A DNA stretch of 64,000 bases from Triticum aestivum (taxonomy: Eukaryota > Streptophyta > Magnoliopsida > Poales > Poaceae). Made by a program: the position numbers and the translations under genes. The notes below the pieces were generated by a model. The model saw only the letters and a list, made by a program, of their open reading frames with translations, was not told where the DNA came from and did no database searches. The stretch covers positions 293,647,160 to 293,711,159 of the forward strand of contig NC_057814.1 in NCBI RefSeq assembly GCF_018294505.1, written 5' to 3'. This document shows positions 1-10,620 of the stretch, piece by piece (the stretch's first letter is position 1; each line of letters opens with the position of its first letter).

Positions 1-947
1 ACTGGTACGCGTGGCACCCCCGACAGTCTGGCTCGCACACCGCTCACCAGAGGGGACACACGTTGTCTTGCAATTTCACTGACATGTGGGACCGTAATTG
101 AATAAACCGTCGATAGCCGAAATCTAATCGCTCGGCGGGCGTCGGCTGAGAAGAGAGAAACGGGGGAGGGAGAAGAGATTGCCCGCCCGCCGCGCACGGA
201 ATCCAAGAAATATATGGTGATAATGTGAGGTGGGCCATGCTGGAGTCCGGACCGCTTCCGGAGCCCGCTCTCACCGCCCTGGCCCCTCAAGACGCCAGCT
301 GCCCGCCGCATCCATGCATAGCAAGTAGTACTCCTTATGTGGAGGAGAGAGAGATGCATTGACAAAGTCAAGGAGTGGGCTCTGCAAGAGCCCGTCTCTA
401 CACGTGCTCCTAGGTATAAAAAAATAATTCTAAAAAAGGCATAAAAAACAATTGTGTCTTAAAAAAAGAAAGGTAAAAAACATTTGAGAGGAAATAGATA
501 GAGAGAAAGTGAGAAAAAGTTGTAACCTGGGCATTGCATGAGGAAGGAGGGAGTGGTGCACATGCCAAGTTCACTGGGCTACCGTGTTTCACACTCCTCC
601 ATCGTAACAGTGGAGACAATAGCTTTCATCAAAAATAAACAATGAATACTCGTTGCTCGTCCTCTATATTGGAAAGAATACTTTCATTCGCCGACATGTG
701 GGACGTCGACCATCCTGGTCCACCTGCCATGCACAAAATTATCCTGGTCTACCCCGGTCGTATCGCAGGCCCAACCTTTCCCACTGTAAGTTGTTCGGAC
801 GAAGGAACCATCATGACTTCGTTGAATTCCGCTTCTTCAAAAAAACTTACTGTACCCGCAATACTGCTACCACACGCGAAGACTGGACGGCAATGTACCA
901 TGTCATATCACTGAAACCCAGTAGGCCAAACTAGCCCGCCTAGGTCA
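1..947. other. No gene recognised; unassigned low-copy-like DNA
   Basis: I see no coding region, RNA gene or complete transposon here. Short open frames exist on both strands but show no family motif. An A/T-rich stretch at 418-486 carries several A-runs. The end of this stretch runs into a Stowaway terminal remnant. Confidence 0.5.
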
Positions 948-949
948 TC

Positions 950-970
950 TATTTTGGAACGGAGGGAGTA
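950..970. mobile_element. Stowaway-type MITE right-end remnant
   Basis: The sequence reads into GGAACGGAGGGAGTA, the typical inner-to-outer right terminus of Triticeae Stowaway (Tc1/mariner) miniature elements, ending in the TA target dinucleotide. No matching left terminus is seen upstream, so this is a truncated copy. Confidence 0.6.
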
Positions 971-1507
971 CGTCTCTGCACTGATATGATTTTGTGTTGC
1001 ACGTTCTCTGTACTTTTGCTACGATTTTCCTACCCTATGAACCAAATGAGGCCTGAATGTATGTCGACTACTGTCTGATCGATTGCTAAGCCTACAATTT
1101 TAGGAGCTAGGGCTATTGGTCGATCGACGAGGGATAAGTATAAGCGTACCACGAGCTCATCAGCCCCAACGTTTCTCTTCGGTGAGTGTTTTGCAAGTAC
1201 TATAGCTCACACAGTAGCTAGCCTACTAACACCAAGAATCATCAAACAAGCCCTGCTGATATGATAAACAGTTCAAACTTACATCTAACCATGCCATATA
1301 TTACATCAAAAGCTGGTGAGGATACATCTATTTCCATAACTCGGAGAGGGTTCGCAGGATTCATCGCATGATTCACTATCAAACAAAAGTAGCAAGATCC
1401 GCCCACACAAGACAGTGCACTAGCCCTAAGATGGTTTGATAACACGCATCGTTCTGGTAATTAAACACAGGGCAATGCAAACTACCCTGAAGGATTATCG
1501 CGACCAA
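971..1507. other. No feature recognised
   Basis: About 0.5 kb without a recognisable gene or transposon terminus. It lies directly downstream of the minus-strand gene remnant that ends at 1508 and could include its 3' untranslated region, but no convincing polyadenylation context was identified. Confidence 0.4.
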
Positions 1508-2180
1508 CTATTTCTTGTCATCGATCTCTCGGGCAATGACCGCAGCACAGACAGCGGCATGGGAATTGATTTCTAGGGCGATGTCCACAGGACTGACCGC
1601 GACATCGGAATCGATCTCTAGGGCGATGTCCACAGGATGGACAGCGGCATCGGAGTCGATCTCCGGGCGATGCCAACAGGACGGGCCACGACATCGGAAT
1701 CATCAAGGACGTCCACCGGCACCTGCACAACCCTAACATATTAGCAAGCACATTGCAAATAATCAAAAATGACAACTATGGTAATAAGCCATTATTTTTT
1801 ACCTTGTGCAGCTCACCGGGGGATCTCATCCCTCCGGGGGCCATCTCCTCGTCCTTGATGGGGGGCATCACCTTGCCAGGGGAATACTGCTTCTCAACGG
1901 CGACTATCTCCTCAAAATCGGTCTTGAGCCTCACATAGGTGGCAATCAGAGTTCCTGGGGTACGCACGATGGGGCCCTTGCTGTTCTTCCAACTTTCTTT
2001 GAGGAGTTCGTCCGCCAACGTCCTCAACTCTTTGGCCAGTGCTTGTTTCTTGGAGTTCTTCATCTCCATGGGTTGGCCCGCCAACATGGTCAACTCGTTG
2101 GTCGGTGCTCGCTTCCTGGAGATCGCTGTCTCCAGTGGGTTGTCCGCCGGCAACTCTTTGCCTAGTGCTCCAGGATCCAT
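1508..2180 (-). pseudogene. Two-exon hypothetical gene with 15-residue repeats, frame broken
   Basis: I do not recognise this family. Exon 1 runs from an ATG at 2180 to a GT donor after 1803 (126 codons, ending in phase 0). It is charged and predicted helical, rich in Lys and Glu, with a SPGELHK end. A clean 80-bp GT-AG intron follows (1802-1723). Exon 2 (1722-1508) carries a 45-bp tandem repeat coding a 15-residue unit of the type EIDSDAAVHPVDIAL, then stops at TAG 1510-1508. Exon 2 is 215 nt, one short of a whole number of codons. The first repeat unit lacks one base near 1664 (CGGAGATCG versus CTAGAGATCG in the others), so the spliced frame hits an early TAG inside the repeat. The exon 1 frame stays open upstream to 2579, so an upstream start or exon cannot be excluded. 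There is no signal peptide or membrane segment. It is probably a host gene or captured gene fragment that has lost its frame. Confidence 0.55.
1540..1700 (-). repeat. 45-bp tandem repeat inside exon 2
   Basis: About three and a half copies of a 45-bp unit. The block CTAGGGCGATGTCCACAGGA recurs at about 1574 and 1619, with a diverged copy one base shorter near 1663. The 15-codon period preserves reading frame, as expected for a repeat that expanded while coding. Confidence 0.75.
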
Positions 2181-2724
2181 CAATGAATTGACAAACAAAA
2201 AGCAATCGAAAGGAAACCACAATCGCAATGAAAACAGGAAAATAATAGGATGTGAGAATCGGTCGGTGCTTCGCAAAAAGAAGATTCTTGGAATGAAAAT
2301 ATAGCAGCATAACTGATTCGCCCACCTTTCCTTCGTCGGTACAGAAGAAAAATGGCAGAAGTGAGTAGCTTGGAGTGAGGTTTTCTTCAAGAAAGGGAAG
2401 AAAGGGCTTGAACGAGCGTTCCAGTGAAATGATGGTTGCTTCATCCAGTCCAACTTGGAGGCCTCCTTACCACTGCTGGTAAAGGTGTGGGTTTTGTGAT
2501 ATGACGGGTCATGACGGCCACACCGGGGTGACAGGTGAGTCTCGACTGTAGCACCTCGCTGTGATTTGGTGGATGGCACATGGGCCCGGATGCTTTGAAA
2601 TGTCCCGCATGTAGATAGAGCGGCTAGTCATATAGGAGTGCTCAATATTGTGCACCGCGACCAAGACGGAGAGGAAAACGAGAGAACTACGTAATTAATG
2701 CATGAGTTTAATTAGGGTAGTTTT
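2181..2724. other. Upstream flank of the small repeat gene
   Basis: No transposon terminus is evident. On the minus strand the frame of the downstream gene remains open to 2579, but the translated residues (Phe/Ser-rich, without motif) look non-coding. This may be promoter, 5' leader or an intron of the gene ending at 1508. Confidence 0.35.
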
Positions 2725-2895
2725 TTAAAGTACGAGATACATTCCTCCAATCGCAAAATGCCTTGGTTCATGAGATTTGAGATTTGAGCCCTATAAACCG
2801 GAAGGGAGGGAGTACTGCACACGGTGTAGTCTAGTCACTTGTTGAAATCTCTAGAAAGGCAAATACTCCTTTCCGGTTTACAGGGCTATACTACT
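2725..2895. mobile_element. Stowaway-type MITE remnants, inverted pair
   Basis: The sequence CCTATAAACCGGAAGGGAGGGAGTA at 2791-2814 is an outward-reading Stowaway terminus. At 2866-2892 the inverted form (TACTCCTTTCCGGTTTA followed by an AGGGCT block) occurs again. The two are inverted relative to each other with about 50 bp between, so they are either a rearranged element or two fragments of one family. Confidence 0.5.
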
Positions 2896-3080
2896 CCCTC
2901 TGTCTAGGTGTGTAAGTCATCTTACGAAAACCAAATAGTCCCAAAACACTTAGGCGCGGTGCATTAACTTCTACCTTGTTTCTTGTTTCTTGACATATCA
3001 GCCAATAAGAGATGAGAGGTGTGCATGCTTTTAATGACTTGCAATGGCTAGTTCATTGCATGCAATGCTATTAATTAGCA
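2896..3080. mobile_element. Stowaway-type MITE left-end fragment
   Basis: This begins with CTACTCCCTCTGTCTAGGTG, a Stowaway-like left terminus, followed by sequence of the kind seen in longer Triticeae mariner-derived elements (TAAGTCATCTTACGAAAACC). No matching right terminus is found, so the right boundary is uncertain. Confidence 0.45.
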
Positions 3081-3571
3081 AATAAACATTGGTGACCCCA
3101 GGAGGAAACGGTGCTAAGTGCGTGGACCTATGCAGGATGAGTATCAACCAATGGATAATGGAGTTTAATTGTTAAACAATAGCAATTTTGTCTCATGCAA
3201 GAGCCTGGCTAGTACTCCAAGGAACCGCACCACGCGAGCGTTCGCAACTGCCACGTTCGGGTTGTGCTTGGTTCTTCGCCTCTTCGAGAAGACGAACAAT
3301 GATGTTACTCCTACTTCTAAAGTATCGAATCCATTGCTGCATGTCCGTCCACCTCGTGCGGGAGGGATAGCGTGTAGCGAAAGCTTCTACTTACTGCTCC
3401 TGCCTTTGCGTCTATGACAGGTGGGCCCAACAGGTGGTTGGCCCTCCTGTCATGTAGCCAAAGGCAGGTGCAGTTAAGGCACCGGAGCTCAGTCCGCGAG
3501 GGAGAGGGCGTTGTAGTAATCAAATTTCTCGGTCTTGTACGAGTTGACGTGACATATCAAAGCACTGCACT
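3081..3571. other. No feature recognised
   Basis: About 0.5 kb with no recognisable gene or transposon terminus on either strand. Confidence 0.35.
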
Positions 3572-3694
3572 CGATATAAGTCTTTTTACACATTCAAAAT
3601 GGGCTACTTCGTATGTAGGAGTAGACATATTCTGCTTCGTATGTAGTCACTTGTTGCAATATCTAAAAAGACTTATATTTGGAAACGGAGGGAG
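3572..3694. mobile_element. Stowaway-type MITE, left terminus lost
   Basis: The right end AAAAAGACTTATATTTGGAAACGGAGGGAG followed by TA is intact, and the left arm GATATAAGTCTTTTTACA is its inverted partner without the outer CTCCCTCCG block. The two arms pair as expected for a hairpin-forming miniature element. It is non-coding and depends on a mariner transposase in trans. Confidence 0.65.
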
Positions 3695-3827
3695 TACAAC
3701 GCATGCATGCATGCCGTGACTTTCGTTTTGATACTTGCACGTGTTGATTTGATGCACCTTGCCAAATTTTGACTATAAATTTAACTAACCAAATTTTCAT
3801 GCATGTCACAAAAAATTACGGGCCTGT

Positions 3828-4050
3828 TTGGATTGTGACTATGTTTGTCTTATGTTGCCACATTAATTTTCCCACACTTGCCACACTTGCCTAACCTGAG
3901 TTGCTCAAATTGTTAGACACACTTTGGCTTGCCTAAGGGAATCTTGCCACAATTTTTGTGTCTATGACATGTGGGCTTCACTGCTAATAAAAAAATTCTT
4001 GTCTTAGGTGTGGCTTATAAAAAAGACTTATATTTAGGAACAGAGGGAGT
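3828..4050. mobile_element. Miniature-element fragments (GGGCCTGTTTGG end, then Stowaway end)
   Basis: GGGCCTGTTTGGATTG at 3829-3844 resembles termini of grass hAT or Harbinger miniature elements, but no inverted partner is found. At 4019-4049 a separate Stowaway right end (AGACTTATATTTAGGAACAGAGGGAG then TA) is present without its left arm. Both are remnants. Confidence 0.4.
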
Positions 4051-4341
4051 AGAAAATATAAATAATAATGCATGTTGGGGCAACCCACGTTTCTGCTAAT
4101 TTTAGCCGTGGGCTTGTTCACAATTTTTACGAGGGGTTGGTTGTTCATTTAATGGAGGGACTTGTAGTACCAGACTTGAACGATACAAAGTGCGACCTGG
4201 CACACCGTAACACCACTTGGAACAAGCGGGTAGCTATCTCAAAAAACAATCAACAACTAAAAAAAATGCGACCTGGCATGTAGTAGTACACAATTTTAAA
4301 CGATTGTTTTGATGGAGTGAAAAAGGAAAACTACCCCACTA

Positions 4342-4352
4342 CGTATATATAG
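4342..4352 (+). promoter_or_regulatory. Possible TATA box
   Basis: A GTATATATAGG block sits about 30 bp upstream of a C/T-rich segment beginning near 4380, the arrangement of a plant core promoter. It precedes the possible leader exon described next. This is inferred from sequence only. Confidence 0.35.
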
Positions 4353-4372
4353 GCCGGAGCGTCCGCGCTTGC

Positions 4373-4698
4373 TTGCTAGGGTTGCTCTATTCACACACCC
4401 TCATCCTCTCCAGATCTAAACAAGATAAGGGTAGTAACACTGTCTTTCTCCATTCAAAAAACACTGGCTTTCTATCCTCACCGCTGGTTATAGATCCGGA
4501 CATATCCCCCTCCGCCGGTGAAGGGGAGGAGGGGCAGCGTTTAGGCCATCGTCGACAGCGAGGGAGGAGACCCACTGCCGGCCACACCGTTATCTCTGGC
4601 CGAGCGCCGGCGCGGGAGGTCCTCCGATCCCTTCGTCATTGCCTGTGGGCGGATCTAGCCTCCCGCCGCCCACCTATCCACATGCCGACGACCTTCAG
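4373..4698 (+). other. Possible leader exon of an unrecognised transcript
   Basis: After the TATA-like box the sequence turns C/T- and then G/C-rich, resembling a plant 5' leader (contains GCTAGGGTTGCTC). It reaches a splice-donor-like CTTCAG/GTATAT at 4698/4699. A frame is open from 4373 to 4921 but has no recognisable domain and runs into a Stowaway element. The downstream exon-like repeats at 6065-8480 would be candidates for further exons of a non-coding or decayed transcript. Confidence 0.3.
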
Positions 4699-4865
4699 GT
4701 ATATCTTCGTTCGAAACCGCCTTAGCTCTACTTCCCCAGCTCACTACGTCGCTGCATGTGCATCATTTTCTACCTCTCAGCCCCTCTCGATCGGATGGTC
4801 CAACGTCACATATTTTTTTCTTCTATTGTTAGAGGTAAAGCTACTTCATGGAGTCGAATCTTGTA

Positions 4866-4968
4866 CTCCCTCCGTCCGAAAATACTTGTCATTGAAATGG
4901 ATGTATCTAGATGTATTTTAGTTCTAGACACATCCATTTTGATGACAAGTAATTCCGGACGGAGGGAG
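4866..4968. mobile_element. Complete Stowaway MITE (103 bp)
   Basis: Begins CTCCCTCCGTCCG and ends CGGACGGAGGGAG, with TA on both sides (4864-4865 and 4969-4970). The element is close to a full-length inverted repeat around a short centre, so it could fold into one hairpin. It resembles the Triticeae Thalos-like subgroup (ACTTGTC / GACAAGT inner block), a name given by recall only. Non-coding. Confidence 0.9.
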
Positions 4969-5018
4969 TACTTGGTTCAAACAAGAAATAAAGTGGGGGT
5001 GGGGGAATTCAGTATGTA

Positions 5019-5121
5019 CTCCCTCCGTTCAGAATTACTTGTCTCGGAAATGGATGTATCTAGAACTAAAATACATCTAGATACATCCATTTCTGCGACA
5101 AGTAATTCCGAACGGAGGGAG
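5019..5121. mobile_element. Complete Stowaway MITE (103 bp), second copy
   Basis: Begins CTCCCTCCGTTCAGAATTAC and ends GTAATTCCGAACGGAGGGAG, flanked by TA at 5017-5018 and 5122-5123. It is the same subgroup and length as the copy at 4866, and only 50 bp separate the two. Internal arms (ATGGATGTATCTAG and its inverse) pair over almost the whole length. Confidence 0.9.
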
Positions 5122-5436
5122 TACATCGGACTTGGTACAAACAGGAAGGAAAGGGAGTGAAAGTAGTACAGACTGGTCATCCAACCGGTCTCTTGGTCGA
5201 AAAGGGAAATATAGGGGTAACGCTGTACACAGTGGTATAACCAGGACTAGATTTTCTATCCACACATAGGAGTAGGTGGCTAGAGTGAACAAAAATGGGA
5301 CCAACCCAGATATGTTTCTTGGATGTTTGTTTCTCGGGGCAACAAACTATGAATCACCACTTTATACCCCTGTTTACGTACATGGTGCTGGACTGCTGGT
5401 GCATCCACTGTCCCATGCCCTTATACCAAATATTTA
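5122..5436. other. No feature recognised
   Basis: A short spacer between the second Stowaway element and the Harbinger-type element, without recognisable gene or repeat. Confidence 0.35.
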
Positions 5437-5938
5437 GGCTCCGTTCGGAATAAAGGGGCAGAAAACATAGGTCTTGATGAAAATAGAGGAATAGGAAAGG
5501 AATGTAGGTATAAAACTATGGAACATCGAACCGGAGGAAACTCTCAAGAGAATGTGTTTGGATGGACTACGAAATGTACCGATTTGTTTTTTTAGAGTAG
5601 CATGCTTGGCAGTATGAGATGCTATTTGTTTATTCAGCTGCATAGTGACTACTCTTGTCCTCACCTCACGTACCACACATAGGTTGATTTTTTTATTCCG
5701 GCAACACAGGACAGCAACCTGTCTAGCGCATGGCAGCGAGCGCCTGCCTCGGGCTTCTGCCCAAAAAATGAGCAGCGCGTGGATGTTTCTAATCCTATGG
5801 AATCAGTACTACCAGACCAGCTTTCCTATGAAACACTATTCACCTTTCCCGTGTTCCGAACGGTTGGAAGGGAAAGAATACCATAGGAATTGTGTTCCTA
5901 CGAAAATCCTGCACCAAACCTGTGAACCGAACGCAGCC
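5437..5938. mobile_element. PIF/Harbinger (Tourist-like) non-autonomous element, 502 bp
   Basis: The left end is GGCTCCGTTCGG and the right end is CCGAACGCAGCC, imperfect terminal inverted repeats with one mismatch. The element is flanked by TTA at 5434-5436 and 5939-5941, the 3-bp duplication typical of PIF/Harbinger insertions. It has no transposase frame, so it would be mobilised in trans. The duplication is intact, which suggests no later rearrangement across its edges. Confidence 0.8.
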
Positions 5939-6064
5939 TTAGCTATTCTTAATCTAATGTCCCTGGTAAAAATGAAGCCATGCCACTGTTATAAGCCATG
6001 ACAAGTTTAGCCAAATGTTTTTGCCTGTAATTGTTTGAGACTCTGACTGTTTCCTCTATGCCTT

Positions 6065-8480
6065 TTTGTGCAAACAGGGATAGCCAATTCACCTGGTTGC
6101 TGTTGTGACCTTTTGGTGCACTGCACAAAACTCTTCTTAAAAGAAGTGACTTTTGTGCTGTTTAACTAGAATGTCAGAATGGAACAGTTGGTTCATTTTG
6201 GTGGAACTGCACAAAGGGAGATCTGTGTTCCAATCCCCATCATCCATATTGGCGCCATAACCTTCCTTTAGGTAAGAATGATATTTAATGCATGTGTTCA
6301 TCTCTATTTTCCGACTGCCATGAGAAAATAATGCTGTTTTTTACAAGTACACTTGTACTCCCTCACTGACAAAACCAATTCTGAATTAGAAGGCCAATCA
6401 TGTACTTGGTTTCACCAACTGGTGAGGAGAAAGAGAAACAGAGCATGAAGAGGAGGAAGAAGAAGAATAAACAGTGCCAAGGCGATCTTGCTGAAGCCAG
6501 AGGCCTCAGTCGAGGCCATTCAAGGGCTCCGGCAACGACTACCTTACATGTGAGACGATCCTCTAGGGAGCCCTTCCACTTCTGCTGTCTCACTTAATTA
6601 ATTAGGAGTACTTAAGTACCACTAATTTATTACTGCCTAATTTTCCTGTTGGAGTTAAACAAATCTTTAGTAGGACCCTATGCTGAATCATGTACGTGTG
6701 TATGTTTGTCTATGGAGGTGAATCATGTGGTGGAGCAGGGAGGGAATATTATTAGTGTCATGACATAATAGTGCTATTGTTTTGCATGTCAATTTATTGC
6801 CATTGCTTCAATGAGGCAATGTTTTGCGTATTGTCCATCATGAATTTGATGCTACTGTTTGAGTAATATGCTAATGTCTTCCTATCCTTTCTCACTAAGC
6901 TAATGAAGGTTTCACCTTGTTCCTACTTGTGCAAATAGGGATCATGTTGTGCCAATCATACATTTTAGTGGAACTACACAAGACAATACAATGAACTGTA
7001 TCCCAGCCAGTGCTTTAACTCTGCTGGAAGTTCTTGATAATCTTTCGATATAATCTCAGCACTGGTAAACAAGAGTGATTTGAACCATACATTGGAAGTG
7101 CACAGAAATATATACTATTGTGTGATTCCAGTGAGTGCTTTATCATCTCTTATGGGACTACATGAATAAGCTTTTTTTCTTAGGTTGGTACGGGCCTAAG
7201 GCCTTCATCCATATTAGTTTGCTATCATCTCTATTTGTATCATGCTACTGTCGTGAGAAACTCCTTTATCTTTGCACGTTAAAGTTTTGCAACCTATGAT
7301 AAATGGCAATGCTTTGAGTGTTGAGTTGAGCTAATTGGCACTGATTAAATAAACTAATACCTCTCTTTAAGCAAGACTACTATGTTGCTAACTTTACCCA
7401 TTAAGATAATGAGGGTGCTTCTATTTGTTAGTGTATGTTTCATCAACTAGTCCCACTATTACAGTAATCTCACTCTCTCAATATATGTGCCAACAAGGAT
7501 GCTCGATTTTGGTGGAACTCCACAAAAATTTGGGTGCTTCATTGCCTCGATAGCTTCCGTCCTTTCCTGTCAGTCGCTAATCTCCGCTTGCTTTCTTCCT
7601 TTGCTGTCAGTCGCTTGGCTTATCTCGGCTTCCAGTCAAAGGAAATAGTAATTGATATGCTACCTCACACAGGTTGGTACTGGTCTTTATCCTGATTATT
7701 GTGCCTGTCATATGTATTGGTAATTTAGTATTGTGCTACTGTTTGCCGATTTCATAAAGGAGTAAGTTGGAGCCTGAACTCGCAGGCAAATCATTACATC
7801 GGGTGATTTCAGTAGAACTGCACAAAATGATCAAATGGACAGGTACTTATGCTGCTGCTATGTACTCCAAAGTTCACTTAGACAAGCATCGATGTTGACA
7901 AGAAGTGCCTATATTCATTCGGTTATCAACCGGCGTCAACCAATTGTCAAACTCCAAGTATTAGGAGAGTGAACGCCAAAAATATTGCTTGGTGCATAGC
8001 CCAGAAAAACGCAGTCCAGTCTTTGGTCCCAACTTGTGCCTTTTGGTTATCGACACATATGGTAGCGAACTATATGGCATGGAGTCTAAAGATTCCAGAC
8101 AAGTTGGTTGACGCATATATTCATCTGGCACTTAATCAGTCTGCACGCCAAGGATGCTCCATTTCAGTTGAACTGCACAAAAAATTTGGGTGGTTCATTT
8201 TCTCAACCGCCTCCTTTCTCATCTGCAATGTAGAATTTTGGCGAGATACAGGACCAAGATGAGCTAGTAAATTAGTTGGATGAAAGTAGTGGCCAAGTTG
8301 CTCAGACCTCCCTCGGCACGAGGCCACTATTTGAGGATAAACCTACAAGCAAAGTTCAGATTGTCTATGCTGCCTCTTATGTACTCGAAAGTTTACTCGT
8401 ACAAGAACTAATTTTAGCAAGAAGTACCTCCGATTGAACACCATTTACCAGTCTGTACCCTAGGTAATTAAAGTTCCTCC
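6065..8480 (+). repeat. Degenerate tandem family of exon-like blocks
   Basis: A core resembling TTTTGGTGGAACTGCACAAA recurs at about 6195, 6963, 7509, 7809 and 8161. It is often preceded by an AG-ended block (TGCAAACAGGGAT at about 6070, TGCAAATAGGGAT at about 6932, CCAACAAGGATGCTC at about 7491, CGCCAAGGATGCTCC at about 8147). Other blocks repeat in the same order: CATCCATATT at about 6242 and 7208, GTTGGTAC at about 7184 and 7672, and TATGTACTCCAAAGTTCAC at about 7860 echoed by TATGTACTCGAAAGTTTAC near 8379. This indicates serial segmental duplication with a spacing of roughly 300-770 bp, now diverged. Long translation is blocked by stops in all frames. It could be repeated exons of a non-coding or decayed gene, or an old transposon. 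Confidence 0.5.
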
Positions 8481-8497
8481 ATGGATCATATTGGCTG

Positions 8498-8641
8498 TGA
8501 TCTCAATCATTTGGATGCATAAACATACTGAACATGTGTATATCTGAATCTTTTTGCGAATTATGTATGAATATTGTCGTGTGATCTATCAATCATTTGG
8601 ATGCATAGATATGCTGAGCTTGTGTATATATGAATCTTTTG
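8498..8641. repeat. Tandem duplication, about 80 bp x 2
   Basis: TCAATCATTTGGATGCATA begins at about 8506 and again at about 8588, each followed by a related GTGTATATCTGAATCTTTT-like tail. The two units are diverged but collinear. Confidence 0.75.
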
Positions 8642-9299
8642 AGTTGTTGATAGTGAATGTTGGCTATGAATATGAACGTGTCCTGTGAACCTGAGTTTGA
8701 TATGAATGTTTACCTTTTCTGTTGTATTTGTGTGTGAACTTGTTAGTATGCCTACTGTGGGGTATAAAACGCAGGTCTCTTATAAAAGTAATGTTGTGTC
8801 CAATTTATGTTTTCCCTTCTAACCACATTATATATATTTATATTATTACTATTATCGTGTATTTTATAGAGACTTATATATACATTATAAAAACATCCCA
8901 CGTGTTATTAACTTATAAAAGTAAATGTTTAACGGAAGTTGGCAAGGAAAATCCTGGTTGTTTTTGACTCACATGCAAGGAAAATCCTGGTGATTGCGTA
9001 CAAAAGCTTGCGAAGATTTTAAGGACCAATTTAATAATAACGCGCTCATTTTAATTTTGAGCAATAAGTCGCTAATTTCTTAATTATATATATATAATGT
9101 GCCTCTCCGGTTTATTCTTTGATATTAATTGCTCCTTCTAACATAACATTATATATATAACGAGCCCACCTAATACGTGTATTTCAAGGAAGTGCAAATG
9201 GGCTGGGTTTTCTTAGAAAATTTAAATGGGCCTGATTGACGCAAAATTATTTGTTCACCCAGCCCAACAAATGGACTGTACATTCTAGAAAACACGGGT
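8642..9299. other. AT-rich DNA without recognised gene
   Basis: AT-rich with short TA runs (8829-8885, 9086-9100 and 9150-9160). The block GGCAAGGAAAATCCTGG and its near copy GCAAGGAAAATCCTGG lie about 35 bp apart near 8942 and 8976. No transposon edge could be fixed here; the CACTA-like repeats begin by about 9310. Confidence 0.4.
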
Positions 9300-10620
9300 T
9301 AAATATATGCCACATTTTTGCAGGCTGACATGTGGGCCAATAGGTCGAAGCCTACGCAGGGCGTTGTCAACTTGGTCAACAAATGATTGTGTCATCCACA
9401 GCCATTGGATTTATATCCAACGGCCGGCATGCACCTTCAATCTCTCGTCTTCTTCCTCCAGCATCGCCGGGACCGCTTGGTCCGGCCTCCGGCGGCTAGC
9501 GGCTCTGCTTAGCACGCATCGCTGTGAAGCGCTACCCCACCGCCGGCCAGGCTATCCCTCCACCCCTCGACACCTCCTATTATTCTCCACAGACTACAAC
9601 CCCACGGCGCAACAGAACCAGTTATAACCCTTCTCCTCCTCTCAATCTGTGACTCCACTGCCGCGTTTTCCTATCTTCGAGTCGTTCCCGTCCGGGGCCT
9701 CGCCGTCGTCCACCGCCTCGCTGCGTTCGGTGCGGCGTGGTCAACAGACGAGAGTCATCGGAAGAGGACTGTACGTGGAGAGCTTGATGGCTGGGACCCA
9801 CGAGGTCCATGGTCGCACGCAAGGAAAGTTCCTCCTTATTAAGCTGAAAAAAATGCTTCCTCCACTTGACAGTTGGGATCCACCGGCTGTATCTTTGCAC
9901 GGAAGGAAGTGCTTCCTTGTTTTGCGAAAAAATTATTCATCCCGTCGACAGCTGGGACCCGTCAGATTTGGTGACTGACTTGTGGGCCTACTAAGCGGAC
10001 GTGTACGCACGGCTTTGTCAACTTAATCAACAAGTGATTCTAGCAGCTGGACCGTTGGATGTTAATCCAACAGCCGTGCTCCTTCTTGAACCTATGTTCT
10101 TGCTCCTGTCTCCCGTGGGCGGCACCGCGGCTGTGCTGCTGCGCACCCGAACCAGTGAAATTTCCCTCTCCTCTCCATCTGCGACTCCACTGCCCCGTCT
10201 TCCCCATCTCCGGGTCGTTCTAGTCTGGGTGCGCTCGGCACGGTGTGGTCAACGTGGTCAACAACCGAGAGTCATCGGAATATGACTGTACGTGAGAGGC
10301 TGACAGTGGGACGCACCACGCCCATGGACGCATGCATGCAACGGAACACGGCGAGGTCAATGTGGTCAAGGAACGACTTCCATCGGAAGTATATTGTACG
10401 TGGAGAGTCTCAGCTGGGTCCACGGCCGCAGCAAGTAAGTGCCTCCTTATTACGTGGAAAATAATGATTCCTCCAACTGACCGCAGCGACCCACTGGACG
10501 GGCCACCGTATTTTGCGAAAAAAAGTTTGCCCCCTGACTGCTGGGACCTACCTGACGGGCCACCGTATTTCGTGAAAAAAATGTTCGCCGCGCTGTCAGC
10601 TCGGACCCACCGGAAGTGCC

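Noticed and set aside
4735..4750. Opposite CACTA terminus at CACTACGTCG (also 4338)
   Set aside because: Lacks the A-rich tract after CACTAC and the ACT duplication before it, and shares no subterminal motifs with 16294.
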